From positions 744,001 to 808,000 of the forward strand of contig MU385713.1 of the NCBI GenBank assembly GCA_022497155.1: a DNA stretch of 64,000 bases, written 5' to 3'. Positions 24,601 to 37,000 of the stretch are shown piece after piece. The stretch comes from Whalleya microplaca. Taxonomy: Eukaryota > Ascomycota > Sordariomycetes > Xylariales > Xylariaceae. The translations under genes were made by a program, and so were the position numbers. The notes below the pieces were generated by a model. That model was not told the origin of the DNA and did not search any database. It worked only from the letters and a program-made list of their open reading frames with translations. Numbering within the stretch: the first letter of the stretch is position 1; the number at the start of each line of letters is the position of its first letter.

Positions 24601-27600
24601 AAGCAACACGGCGAGTAGTGTTGCTATTCAAATCGAAGGTAGCGGCTTCGATACTGTCAGGAATGTTCGTCTCAACCGTGAGGGCGAATTTCTCTATAGT
24701 CTAAGGCCCAAAACTGACAACACTCTTCATCGACTACTCGTTGAAGTCAGCCTCCGCCCAAACAACATCAAGTACGTTACACTACGGTCGCCCTTGTTGG
24801 TCGAAAACGAAACACAGATACCCGTCGAGCTCGGTGTCTACGACGCCCAAGATGGCCACTTACTCAAGATAGAGAAAATTGCACCCGGGGAGAGTCGTCC
24901 GGCTCCTGTGGCCGCTGCCTACGTCAAATCCCTACTAGTCCGACCAGATTCGGGCTTTGGCTACTCTTGGTCATCCGAGCATTTGTGGTGGAAAGATTTG
25001 CTCAGAAGGCCTACGCGCACACTCGTCTGCAAGGGCGAAAACAGTGACCCGTTTTATTTCCAACTCAATGCGAGCTTTGATAAGGGCCATTTCCTAGCAG
25101 GGTACGTTCTATCAAACTTATTCAGATACTTCACTAACGTGTTATAGGAAATATCCGTATATGAGGCTTAAGCTTTCTCCTCCGATAGTTCTGGAGAACC
25201 TTCTTCCGTACGACTTCAAATATCGTATATATGACAAGCATACCAAAAAGGACTGGACCAACTTTTTACGAAAGGGTGGCGTTAGTCCCGTTCATGTCGT
25301 CGAGCTGTCACATCTTCTGCTACTGAGCATCGACATGCAAGACACTGTCTTCAAGCCTAGCGAGTTTTCTATTATCAACCCCGGTACGCAAGAAGACTTC
25401 CGGAAGGAATACAAAGTGGTGTGCAAGGATGGAGAAGAGCTTCCTCTGACCCTCAGGCTTCATTACTTTAAGATCCCTGATGGTGGGGGCGCTTTCAAGG
25501 TTACAGTTTACAGTCCCTATGTTGTCCTGAACAAGACTGGCTTGGACGTTAACATTCGTGGCAAGCAATTCTTGCAACAGCCAAAGCGGGCTGCTGGCCA
25601 GTCAGCTATGTCCGACACCTCAGATGGCGAGCGACCAAAGGCCTTACCATTCATGTTCTCATTTGCCAATGATGACCAACGAAACCGAGCTCTTCTCAAG
25701 CTAGGGGATTCTGACTGGAGCAAACCGCAGAGTTTTGATGCTATTGGAAGCACTACTGATGTTGTTCTCCCATCGGCTAGAAAGGATTCGGAGATCCATG
25801 TTGGTATCACCGTTGAATCAGGTGAGGGCAAGTACAAGCTAACGAAGGTCGTTACGCTCGCGCCTCGCTTTGTGGTCAAAAACAAGATCAATGAAGAGAT
25901 CACTATTCGAGAGCCAACCTCATCCAAGACTATGACGCTGAAGCCTGGTGCTCTACAGGCTCTTCATTGGCTCCAGAGGTCTGGCGCAAAACAAATAGCC
26001 CTTACTTTCCCTGGAATTGATAATCAGTGGACATCACCCATCAACATATCGGATCTGGGCACCCAACATGTCAAGATCGCTAAGGCTGGGCAGCGCCAAC
26101 GTCTCATTCGTGTTGAAATCCTAATGGAGGATGCGACAGTATTCCTTCACCTCAGCATGGAGTCGAAGGCCTGGCCATTCTCAATGCGCAATGAAAGTGA
26201 TACTGAGTTCACTTTCTACCAGGCAAACCCCAATGTTGATGATGACGGCGTTGAGGATCGCTCTGGCTGGCGTCCAATAAGATACCGCTTGCCTCCGCGT
26301 AGCATAATGCCCTACGCTTGGGACTTCCCGGCTGCCAAGTTCCGTGAGGTGGTTATCAGTGCTTATAACAAGGAACGACACGTAAAACTTGCCGAGATTG
26401 GAAACCAGGTTCCAATGAAGTTCGTTAGTGGTTCTGGTACTCAGAAGATCATCGACATCAACGTCGCAGCCGATGGCCCGACGCAGACTTTGATTCTGTC
26501 CAATTACAAACCAAGCAAAAGCTTGTATCGCCAGAGGCAACACGGGGGCAGTACAAGCAGCTCTAGTGGCTTCGAGGTCAAGCATATGGATACCGACACG
26601 ACCTTCCAGGCACAGCTGAAGCTTTCCGGGATTGGTATCTCGCTCATTAACCAGCAGCTCAAGGAACTCGCGTACATCACGTTTAGAGATATTAATCTCC
26701 GATATAGCGAGTCAACTCTCTACCAAACTATCAGTACTTCAATCAAATGGATCCAGATTGATAATCAGTTGTACGGCGGTCTGTTCCCGATGATACTCTA
26801 CCCTAGTGTGGTACCCAAACAGGCACAAGAGACTGAATTACATCCTTCAATGCACGCCATGGTCACACGGGTCAAGGATGATACATATGGCGTCCTATAC
26901 GTCAAGTATGCCACATTGCTACTACAGCAAATGACTGTCGATCTCGATGAAGATTTTATCTACGCTGTATTGGACTTTTCCAAGATCCCTGGCGCTTCGT
27001 GGTCCGAGATTAACGAAGGCAAGCTCTGTGATGAGGGTCTAGATATTCCTGAGCCAAAACAGGAACAGTCGGGCCAGGATATCTACTTCGAGGTCTTGAA
27101 CATTCAGCCGATGCAACTTGACTTGTCCTTCATGCGTACAGAACGTGTCAATGTAGAAGACAAGACTTCATCTCGCAACCCGGTCATGTTCTTCGTGAAC
27201 GTCATGACGATGGCCATTGGAAACGTCAACGATGCGCCGATTCGGTTGAACGCTTTGCTGCTAGAGAATGCTCGGGTGTCAATCCCCGTTCTCACGCAGA
27301 ATATTTCGAATCATTATAGTCAAGAGGTTCTCTACCAAGTCCACAAAATCATCGGAAGTGCCGACTTCCTTGGCAATCCGGTCGGTTTATTCAACAGCAT
27401 CAGTAGTGGCATCACGGATGTCTTTTACGAGCCATACCAGGGCCTCATCATGTCTGACAAGCCCGAGGATCTAGGTCTAGGCATCGCAAAGGGGGCTGCC
27501 AGTTTCGTCAAGAAATCTGTCTATGGTTTCTCGGACTCATTCTCCAAAGTCACGGGCAGCTTTGGCAAGGGCTTAGCCGCTGCAACACTAGACAAGCAGT

Positions 27601-28295
27601 TTCAAGATCGCCGCCGCATCACGCGAGCTCGCAACCGACCCAAGCACGCTCTCTTTGGCGTCACTGCAGGCGCGAATTCATTCTTTACGTCTGTCGCGTC
27701 CGGCCTTGGTGGTGTAGCCAGGAAGCCGCTCGAAGGCGCCGAGCAGGAGGGTGCTGTTGGTTTCTTCAAAGGTGTTGGCAAGGGTTTCATTGGCCTCGCG
27801 ACCAAGCCAGCCGTTGGCGTCTTTGATTTAGCGTCAAACGTGTCGGAGGGTATTCGCAACACGACGACTGTATTCGACGGTTCAGAACTCGACCGTGTTC
27901 GAATCGCGCGCTTTGTGCCTGCGGACGGCATCGTGCGACCATACAACCAGCGCGAGGCGCTCGGCCAATTCTGGCTCAAGCAGGTCGACAACGGCAAGTA
28001 CTTCAGCGAAAACTACATTGCGCACCTGGAGCTGCCACGGGAGGACATGGTGGTCATGATTACGTACTCCAGGGTTCTGCTGATTAGGAGTCGGAAGCTG
28101 ACGACCGAGTGGGATGTTCCCCTGAAGGACGTCCAGACTATTGCGAAGGAGCGAACGGGACTCAGCATCGTGCTGCGTGGCGGCACTAATGGGCCGTTCA
28201 TACCAGTAGGGGAGGAGAGTGGAAGAGCCTTCTTGTATCGGATGGTTGGGGTTGCGGTCGAGGAATTCAATCGCAGGTTCAGGGGATTGGAGTGA
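18641..28295 (+). CDS. VPS13: Vps13 bridge-type lipid transfer protein
   Basis: Vps13 channels phospholipids between membranes at organelle contact sites and is needed for vacuolar sorting, mitochondrial upkeep and prospore-type membranes. Two exons, 18641-25101 and 25148-28295, split by a 46-nt intron (GG|GTACGT ... GTTATAG|G), encode 3,202 residues, close to yeast Vps13. The N-terminus MLEGLVAGLLNRFLGMYVKN is the canonical chorein domain (about 1-115), with conserved NLELRKEAL. Long repeating-beta-groove sequence follows, interrupted by an acidic stretch near residue 880 (ESDNDDDDEFED) and a Lys/Gln-rich linker near 1750-1800. The Vps13 adaptor-binding (SHR-BD) region spans about 1930-2500. 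ATG2_C/APT1-type sequence (NPVGLFNSISSGITDVFYEP) lies near 2890, and a PH-like domain ends the protein (about 3085-3202). No frameshift is seen across 9.6 kb. It converges with the P450 gene. Confidence 0.97.
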
Positions 28296-28801
28296 GCGGC
28301 CGTCCGCATATGGCAGGCAGTGAATAACAACGTCGGGCCAATGGGGCAAGAATCACAAGGCGTGTGAGAGTCACAGGCACACATGCATGGTTCACATTTG
28401 TATTCGATAGAAGTATGAGGTTTATTGAGTTATGAGTTATTATGTTTTGTTTTACTAGCCTTGCGGCTTGGATAGTGATGTGGTTATCGGTACAGAGCCA
28501 GCCTCAAGTCGTACTCGGTGTTAACGACAGCTACTCGGCCATTTTCATTCTGGTGAGATAACTAGATACTCGTCCAGTGTTCCTCTGCATAACCATACCC
28601 TGCAACAAGATCCGCCTACTTCTTGATATCTAAGCTTCTGGGGCTTGGGAATGATGCATATGCAACCCGCATTGAGTATTGCCCTAACGCGGAATCAATT
28701 AATCTACCTAGTTAGAGATCCACCTGAATAGCACCGGGTTATCATGTTAATAGAAGTTGGAACTCCGTACCTTCCATAGCAATAAGAATTGTCTCGCTTC
28801 C
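28296..28801. other. Intergenic between convergent VPS13 and P450 genes
   Basis: About 500 bases holding the two 3' untranslated regions. I see no gene or repeat. Confidence 0.7.
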
Positions 28802-30524
28802 CTATGCTGGGGTCATACTGACCCAGCAGCCGTACAACATAGAGAGATTGATGCCAAGTTTCTGGATAGGTGGTTTCTCGTCTCTCCTCTCGATCTTCTT
28901 GAAGGCCTGCAGCAGCCGGAACGTGATAAACGCCATCTGCGTCAAGGCGAACTGCTGGCCGATGCAGATGCGCGGACCGGCGTTGAAGGGGACGTACTCG
29001 TACCTGTTAAATCAGGGGCATTAGTCAGCGATCAATCATCCTCAAGTCTCTGCGCCGCACGGGTGCTGCAGACGCGTATGCAGTAACTTACGTGGGCCGC
29101 AGGCTCTCCCATCGCTCCGGTCGAAATTCCTCGGCGTCGCTGCCGTAGAAGCCCTCTCGCCGCTGCATGATCCACGGCACGTATCGAAAGTGCGACCCCT
29201 TGGGAATGAAGACGGGGGATTTCCCGTCCGGCCCGCCACCGGTCGGCAGGATGGTGTCGCGGATTGACTCGCGTGCGTTTATAGCCACGGGAGGGTTCAG
29301 TCGTAGGGCCTCCTTGATCGCCCAGTTCAGGTACTTCATGTTCCGCAGATGCTCCCACGTTGGATCCGCCTCGCCTAGGTCTCTGATCTCCTCCTGAATT
29401 GTGGTGACGATGTCCGGCCGCCGCGAGAGCTCGAAGAATAGGTACGACAGCACGCTGGTCGTGGTGTCGCGGCCGGCTGTGAATATGCTCATCAGATGGT
29501 CGCGGATCACCTCGTCGGGCTCGCCCGACTTCAGTAGCTCGCCTAGGAACGAGTACCGTCGGCTCTCGTCGTTCAGGGCCTGTTCTAGGTTCTGCTGCTT
29601 GACCTCGTCGATGTACCGTGCCACGAAACCGTGCATAAAAGTCGTGCACTCGTCAAGCTCCGGGTCAGGAAGCAGCGTTGTCAGTCGGCCCAGCCGCCCG
29701 CGGTCAGCGATCTTCTGCATCGCCACCTCGAAGTAGCGTCCGAACCGCAGGCCGTCCTCGGGTGCGTTCCCCAGGATGTCTGTTGACTGCCCGAACATGA
29801 AATCCGAGATAGTGTCCGTGGTCAGCAACGAGAACATGGCCTGCAGGTCGAACGAGCGCCCGTCCCGCGGGATGTGCGCGATCAGCTTCGCAACGTGGCG
29901 GTCGAAACACCGCAGGTCCGAGATCTGGTCGCGCACGAACGCCGGCCGCATTATGGCCCGATGGTGCTGCCACTCGGGCCCATTAACAGTGAAGATGGAG
30001 TGTCGGCCGAGGACAGGCAGGAAGGCTCGGATGCGGCTCGACGGGATCACCCAGTCGTCAAACCGCGTGCTGAGCACGGCCTTGATGTTCTCAGGTTCGT
30101 CCGACAAGACCACATCAAAGGGCCTAGGAAAGGCTCGATGCTTGAAAGTGCGGCCGAACGTGTCGAACTGCACGCGGCGCTGCTGCAGTAGCGTGTGACT
30201 CTTGATCTGCCGCACCGTGTGCAGAAAGTATCGGATCCCGAGCGGATCGTTGGGATAGGTGGGAATCGGCGCGCACCCGTGCTGCGCCATCTTCGCGTAG
30301 TACAGGTGCTCTTCGCGCAGCCAAGCCTGCGTGTAGACAGCCAGCAGTATCAACACCGCCCCCAAGGCTTTCTGCTGCGTCGATGGAGCGCACGGGCGAA
30401 AATAGAGGACATCCAGTATGAGGGTCACGGACAGCACGGCGACGCTGGTCATCGCGAAGGTATAGCGCTGTGCGGCTTGTCTTGGAAGCGACTCCATGCT
30501 CTGTTGCTGAGTTTTGGATGCCAT
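28802..30524 (-). CDS. Cytochrome P450, CYP52-like (alkane/fatty-acid hydroxylase type)
   Basis: This is a microsomal haem-thiolate monooxygenase. CYP52-type enzymes hydroxylate the terminal carbon of alkanes and fatty acids, but the substrate here is not known. Exons 29092-30524 and 28802-29003 join through AC|GTAAGT and AACAG|G to give 544 residues. The N-terminal anchor lies at about 20-65. Diagnostic motifs: I-helix AGRDTT (350-355), K-helix EALR (405-408), the CYP52-type LPTGGGPDGKSPVFIPKG, PERW (469-472) and, in exon 2, the haem loop FNAGPRICIG with ligand Cys491. The frame runs without internal stops and all key residues are present. The coding sequence is markedly GC-rich with C/G-ending codons, unlike VPS13 beside it, which produces several long overlapping frames on both strands. 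A redox partner gene is not nearby. Confidence 0.93.
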
Positions 30525-31491
30525 GTCTTTAGAACAGGCAACTTGCGTTGTCGATGTTGACGAGTTGGATCCAGTATATGGAGGCCAAAGATCTCCGAGA
30601 CCGAATTTTTGTTAGCCCAGTCTACATTAATATGAGCAACGGTGATTTTTAGCTAAAGGATGACGGCAGCTTAAGTACGTGATGGAAAGAAGCGTCGTAC
30701 AGACAGACCGTTGATACGGATGACGCCCGCAGGGGTACTACATGCACGTAGGTACTACTTACCGAGATAGGTAAGGATGGTCTCACCTCTAGCCACACAC
30801 ACACGTGTTGTTTCTAATACAACAACGTTCTGATGTAGGCTGTGACGCTCGCTGTAATAGGCAGATTGACGGGTTCATCAGTAATCCAGTGCATAAGTGA
30901 TCTCAAGTTTGGGGAAACTCGAGACTCGTTTTCAATTATCCTAGTTTCGTGTGTAGTATGAACGAACTACATACATTTTCCACCGAATCTTGAGGGTCCT
31001 TGTCATCGTCTAACAATGTATTCAAGGTGCCGGCTCTACCGGTACTTATGTTTAATATGTATGTACGAAGGCACGTAAGCCAATCGCAAGCTCGCCACGG
31101 TACAGAGTATGCTGCCTCACCGAGTTGTGGGCGACCCCGCCCCCAGCCCTGCCTTGGCTACTACACTGCCAGCCAAAAGGCACGTTTCCACATGTGACAC
31201 TGATACACAATACCAGCTAGAGATGAATGATCACAAGAACGTAGCAGTGAGACCTAATGGGGTATCTAGCTTAAATACCTCCCAAAGACTACCTACTAGG
31301 GTTAAAGACCCTGTCATCGCCCCAGATAACTTCGAACCTGTTAATCACAGACATTCAACTTATACTTGCCGTCTTCCGTAAGAGGTCCTTGAAGTCGGTA
31401 GTTCACATTTTGATAATACTTGATTGACGCCAACGTGAACCGCATCCGTTCTTGAGTCCTAAACAGCGTTTCTATCAATTCATTTCATAAA

Positions 31492-31794
31492 TTGACTTGA
31501 CTTGATTTGAGTCAAATGTCAAGTTTTCACCCTCCCCCACCCCCCTTTTCATTTTTGAAGTTATTTCCCCTGATATAAGCTACCTATCATAGTTAGTTCC
31601 TGGTTCGTTCGAGTAGTTAGTCACTAACCAACATCTGCCCTGTGCTGATACCCTTACTGAGAGCTGACCACCGTCACGTCCGTGAGCCTCCCCTGGTAAT
31701 TTTGCCGTGCCAAGTCATTCCGTGAGAACGTTTTCCTTCAGGGGTAAATTCAGGGGGTAATTTAGTGGGTGACTACCTAGGAAGTCAAGTCAAG
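31492..31794. repeat. Short inverted repeats flanking about 280 bp
   Basis: TTGACTTGACTT at 31492-31503 has its exact reverse complement AAGTCAAGTCAA at 31782-31793. Each arm is followed by further TCAAG/CTTGA-like variants (31508-31523 and 31809-31821). Between the arms are no long frames. This could be a small non-autonomous transposon or chance simple sequence. Confidence 0.4.
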
Positions 31795-32976
31795 TTGTGA
31801 CTATCTTCAACTCAAGTCATGATTCTAAGAACTTAGGTTGGTGGTAACGCTGATATTATCTAGTTCAACTCTAAGTCGAGTACACATGAGATTCATGCAA
31901 GGTCTATACCTACGGTCGATACATCTATGCCAACGAGAATTGAGCCATGTGAGTAGTCCTCGAGCTATATGCGGGCTTAATGACTCTTCCATTTCTCCCA
32001 TCGATTAGAATCAAGAACATGCTGAGCTCAGATACCAACGCCCCGTATGAACCAACAATAATCCGCCCAAATCGAACCTGTTCATATCAGTTTGTCTTTT
32101 ATTCATAGCTTCATAACACAATTCCCAAATGTTTACTGCATTTTAATGCCTAGCAGGTGACTGTGCCAGGCTTGTAGGTGCGAGAATTCTTTGTTTAGTT
32201 TGGCATATAAGTTAGCTCTCTGTGCAACAACTGTGCTGTCTTGCTACCTCATACATTTAACTCCTAACAGTAGATTTAGGGGACTAAGAACACCCATCCT
32301 TACGTCCTTCCCTTGGCATACCAAATCATAGAGCAGGTTTTAGTCTTGAAAAGTATAATCTAAGTGAAAACGAGCCTTATATGACTTGTTTTCTTTTGCC
32401 TTAGCCTAGTTTTCTATATAATCTATGTGAGATATAGAAACACCTTATTTTAGTGTGGGCATTTTCTTACCAGTTAATATCCCTATTTAAAGGAAACATC
32501 GCAAACGATCTATCGCAAGAAACTTTCAAATCCCGAAAAATCGTTCTTAGTAGCCATAGATCGTGTACCTATCCTTTACAATCCATGATATACGATGATA
32601 CTTCAACTTGCTACCAAAGTTGTCGAGATTTGGTTGCAAGCCCCCGTAGCACCTAACTCTTATATCAACCAAGTGTGGATTTAGTCATGGCTTTGTAACT
32701 AGTGTGTGGTGCTCTAATGAACAGTAGTTTACTTGATAGCATAGGTTTAGTTATTATGTCGACTAAGTATGCAGCTCCTAAAGGCGGACAGTATAGACAC
32801 GTAGACACAGACATTTATGATACGAAGAGGACAGATAAAGATCATGGTTAAGAGCTTGAAACTTTAAGCAATAATCTGAGAAGATAAGTAGACAGCTTCA
32901 AGAAAGGCAGTATCTCCAGCCAAATAAGAGTTGAGAGCCTCACTTGCCATTTATGAGCTCAAGGAGAATGGCGCTT

Positions 32977-33000
32977 GTATATATATATATACATACATAC
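32977..33000. repeat. TA and CATA microsatellite
   Basis: A (TA)n run passes directly into three ATAC units. It is simple sequence in the gene desert. Confidence 0.8.
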
Positions 33001-33923
33001 AGTCCAGGAAAGGAGGGATGAATGGGGCGGTAATGAGGGATACACTCTAGCGGTTGGTGAAGATGATGAAGTGAAATTAGGATATTTCCACTCAGAAACT
33101 GGTTGTCATTCACGGGATAAGTCTAGAAATGAGAACATCACATTGGGGCCATTAGTCGTTCTGCTGACCGATATGATGAAGTGACTTATTCCTAGCTATA
33201 GACACACACTAATATCTAAATCACGCAAAGAATACTCTAGTAGAAAGTATTAGCGACTTACGGCTAGAATATGGTGATGCGACAAAGGAGTCCCATGCAT
33301 TTAGTGTATAATGTGTTCGTATATTGAACTAATCACTAGTTTGGTACTACATCATAACGTTGCCTTTCACAGTGACCATAACCAGAACTACAGTGACTTC
33401 AACCGTTTCAAGCAAGTAGCGAGTCTAGCTATTAGAGTCTATGTAAGTCAATAAAAATAATTGTTAAACAGTATTATAGGTATATATTATCTATTTAGGA
33501 AGAGAAGCAATATTCTCTACATTTTCTATATGGCATCTACATCTATGTAATTGAACACTTATGTTTGTGAAACCATAATGGTAGATAGCAGCGTAGCCAA
33601 ATCCCGGTGAAACGGGTATTCGGCTACGATGGAGAATCATTACGTCGCGGCGCTCCGTGGATAATTGCACGAGAGGCGGCCTTGACATAGTGTAATCGTT
33701 ACGTGTAGGAAGTGCACTTTCATAGCCCATGTACAGTGATATTGGCGTACGAAATCGATGTCACCAAGTCTCTAATAACGGCGAAAGAACCCCACAAATA
33801 CCCAGGTGTGCGCTGCACCGATGACATCAATGAAGACATGAAGAATGGTGTAGATGCACGGTAACCTGCCCCTACCCACGTATGCGAACCGGGAATCTGG
33901 AGAGTCTGGCAACGAGCCGCGGC

Positions 33924-34000
33924 GGTTGCCAATCGGTTGCCAATCGGTTGCCAATCGGTTGCCAATCGGTTGCCAATCGGTTGCCAATCGGTTGCCAATC
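33924..34000. repeat. Seven perfect 11-bp tandem repeats containing CCAAT
   Basis: The unit GGTTGCCAATC is repeated seven times without a mismatch (33924, 33935, 33946, 33957, 33968, 33979, 33990), followed by a decayed eighth unit (AATTACCAC). Each unit contains a CCAAT pentamer, so the array places seven CCAAT boxes 11 bp apart on the same strand. Frames through it are open in several phases only because the unit lacks stop codons; I do not call it coding. Confidence 0.95.
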
Positions 34001-37000
34001 AATTACCACAATGACAAGCTTGTGTGGACACGAATCTGACCCAGTCTGCCAGTCAGCCCAGCCAAGCCCCGATATTTTCTAGGTTGCCGCAGTCCCCAGT
34101 GCATCTCGTTTGCGTGCTATGATCCATATTGCAGGCAGATGCTGGTCATACTAGCTGCATACTTGCAGTACACCTACGTTGGCGGATTCAAGTTGGCAGC
34201 CAGTCGGTCCCGCTATGACGAAATGGCCACACAGTTCATCGGTGTACGTGTATGTACATATGTACAGGCCGCCGCTGCGCCGTAACGTGTAAAGTTCCTA
34301 CCGTAGGTATTCACATGCCCGACATTAGTCGTCCGTCGTCCGTCCATGTTCCGTATAGATTTCCCGTAAAATGGCTGGCAATAAGTTTAATGAGATGGAG
34401 GCGTGACGGAGCTCTGACCGCTCGTCAGACCGGCACATGATAGGATCTACCGTGTTATTGTAGCACCAGACGTGGTCTCAAGACGGCCTCAGCCGAGTGC
34501 TAATAAGTGGAAGCTCGCGGCCGATGATCAGTTGATCATGAGTTACGGTATCGACCGTATTATGCGACTATAGCAAACCAAATAAGCGCCTAGTTAAGCC
34601 GCCGAGCGCCTGAGAATCTACATGTCAACTTCCGCTTTCGTCAAGACTTTGCACGCTGCCATTGAATTTTTGAATTTTTGATCATATCCCGTCACATCCG
34701 ACGGTATTATACGGAGGCTAGCGTCGTCATCACAGCAGCGCAGATTAGACGAGAGTTGCGGACTGGCGGGGGAGCAAGGATTCACAGTAATATGTACACC
34801 AGACTGGCATCCCGGAACGCGCTACGGGATTTGAGTATATGTAGGTACGAGGCATGAGACTAGATTCATAGCCAATAAACCCTCATCTTGCTTGAGGCAA
34901 GTCTTTTGGATATATATGTATAAGCTGAGATCTAGGCAGCTCGGGAATGCTCCCATCATTAAGCCGAGGAAGCACCTACAAACAACGAAACATGGACAAC
35001 TCGACAGCTCGAATAGATATTTTAAAAGTTAAGCATGTGCAAAGATCGCCGCTAATGTGCGCGCTACTGGTGACGAACCCCTCAAATTGCAACCCTGCAC
35101 ATCTCAGGGTCCATAGGTAAACATGAACCCCGCTCTGATCTTGGCGATCAAGCGAAACATAGAATGTCGGAGATAGGAAGTCTTTGATATCGTCTACTGC
35201 TCGGTACCGTTTACTGTAAGACTCAACGGGTGGCACTTAGAGGCGACAGCCTAGTAAAATTAATGATATACTCAGAAGCTCTATCAACATCTAATTACTT
35301 GCTTACGTTGGCAGTCAACTTAGCTCAGCTCTACATGTTGAGGTTCAATGCACATCATCGCTAGGCTGCGTTTCGTGATACGATAGGAGGGGCATCAAGT
35401 TGACTTATTCGGCAGGAGGGGAGCCATAAGGTAAAAAAAATAGGTGCCAATAGCAGTAATCAACGGAAACATGGATGGTGATATCGCATCTGCTTACTTT
35501 ATCCTAATCCTGATACCCCAGAAAATCCCATCGGAAGGCTGGGGTTGCACGGGCAGGATATGGCGAACGATTACGACTTCGCTAACTAGCTGATGAGATC
35601 CGATTGCGCAACCCGAAAACTGAATATATAGATGACTATAGGTAAGCGTCGCTTCACCATGTCTGCTCTTGTGCCACAGCAGCTTATTATATATAGTCGC
35701 CTGCCGATATATGTCAGAGTGTCGGTGTGAAGTTATTAGATACTAGATATTGTCTGGCGTCAGTCGGCATTTGCGATTTGTTCCCGATTGATAAAGAATG
35801 AAAAACGCGGAAACGCGCAAGCGAAAAACGCCCGAGCAGCCCTAGCTAAGTCGAGTTCGGTATTATTAAGTCCTAGCATCCTGGTATTCAGAGCCCGGCC
35901 TGCATTATGGGTGATAACCAAATAGGCAACATGGAAGCAAGCAGGCAGAGGCGTCGAGGCTGAAGATGAGCAGATGGAATCCATTGATATCGCTTATTAG
36001 CCCGGGGGGTTTAAAGCGGCTAAGCGGGAAACCATTCTGCCATGACACCTGTAGATTGTAGTCTGTATTAGTGACCTACGTGTAGATTAGTTCTCTTTAA
36101 GGTTGTTGGTCGATCGACAATCCCTAGTGAGGTACCTTGACAGCGCAGATCGTGGGCGATCAACCTGACACTCGCAGCATAGCCAAAGAAACTCGACCTC
36201 AATGTGTCGCACACCATCTCGGCCGGTCTAGACGCGACCGGAAGCTTATGTGTTCTTTGTTGGCCTTCCCAAAGCAAGCAACGTAATCAATGCTATTGAG
36301 TTGCGGCCCAGCAAGCTGACTGAGGCCAGCCTCATTAACCGGTCGTATGAAGTAAGCACACGTTACTTTGTAAAATGGACCGAGTCGAGGCCGCACACCT
36401 TATTTGATACTCTACTTAGATAATAATAAATAAGTTTGACATATCTGCAAGGTAAAAATAGACGGTGCCACAACGGAGTCCTGCACCCAAGAGGTAACAA
36501 TTGAGACACCGTCGGGCGGCTTCCATTCAGCTTCAAATGACGACCTAGCGTATAAGACATTCGATGTTCGTCCAGGGCTCTGGTCACTGGTATCAAGGTA
36601 CCATCAAGATCAAGCCATTTTCATCATCTGACGGCGTGAGCCTCAAAGAAATCTGCACAACTACGTTTACAACAAAACAGGATTTCAGTAGGATCAAACA
36701 GAAGCCGCAGAGTTGGTCAATCCCCGGTAATGAACCTATCATGTCAATTTCAAGCGTATCAACCGCACATTGTTGCCCTGCTTATGTTATCTGAAGTCTT
36801 TGTCCTTGACGCTTGCCAGTTACCAACCGTACCTCAATCAAGTCTTCTTAACAAAGGCATCGTAGTGACGCATGTCTGACTCCGTCCGATTATCATTGGT
36901 CCGTCTGCGCGTCGGAGCTATTTCCAACCACTTACCTCAGTCAAAGACCATATGCCAGCTTTGAAGAAACTGTATAGATCAGTCGTTATAATTGACGGTA

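Noticed and set aside
29032..30560. Several long frames on both strands over the P450 gene
   Set aside because: High GC removes stop codons; the P450 frame carries all family motifs and the others carry none.
33924..34000. CRISPR array
   Set aside because: Units are contiguous with no spacers and the organism is a eukaryote.
33720..34082. Open frames in several phases through the 11-bp repeats, encoding NRLPIGCQS-type repeats
   Set aside because: They exist only because the repeat unit lacks stop codons; no start context, domain or flanking coding signal.
36564..36794. Plus-strand 76-codon frame in the first desert
   Set aside because: Short and without recognisable similarity or coding context.
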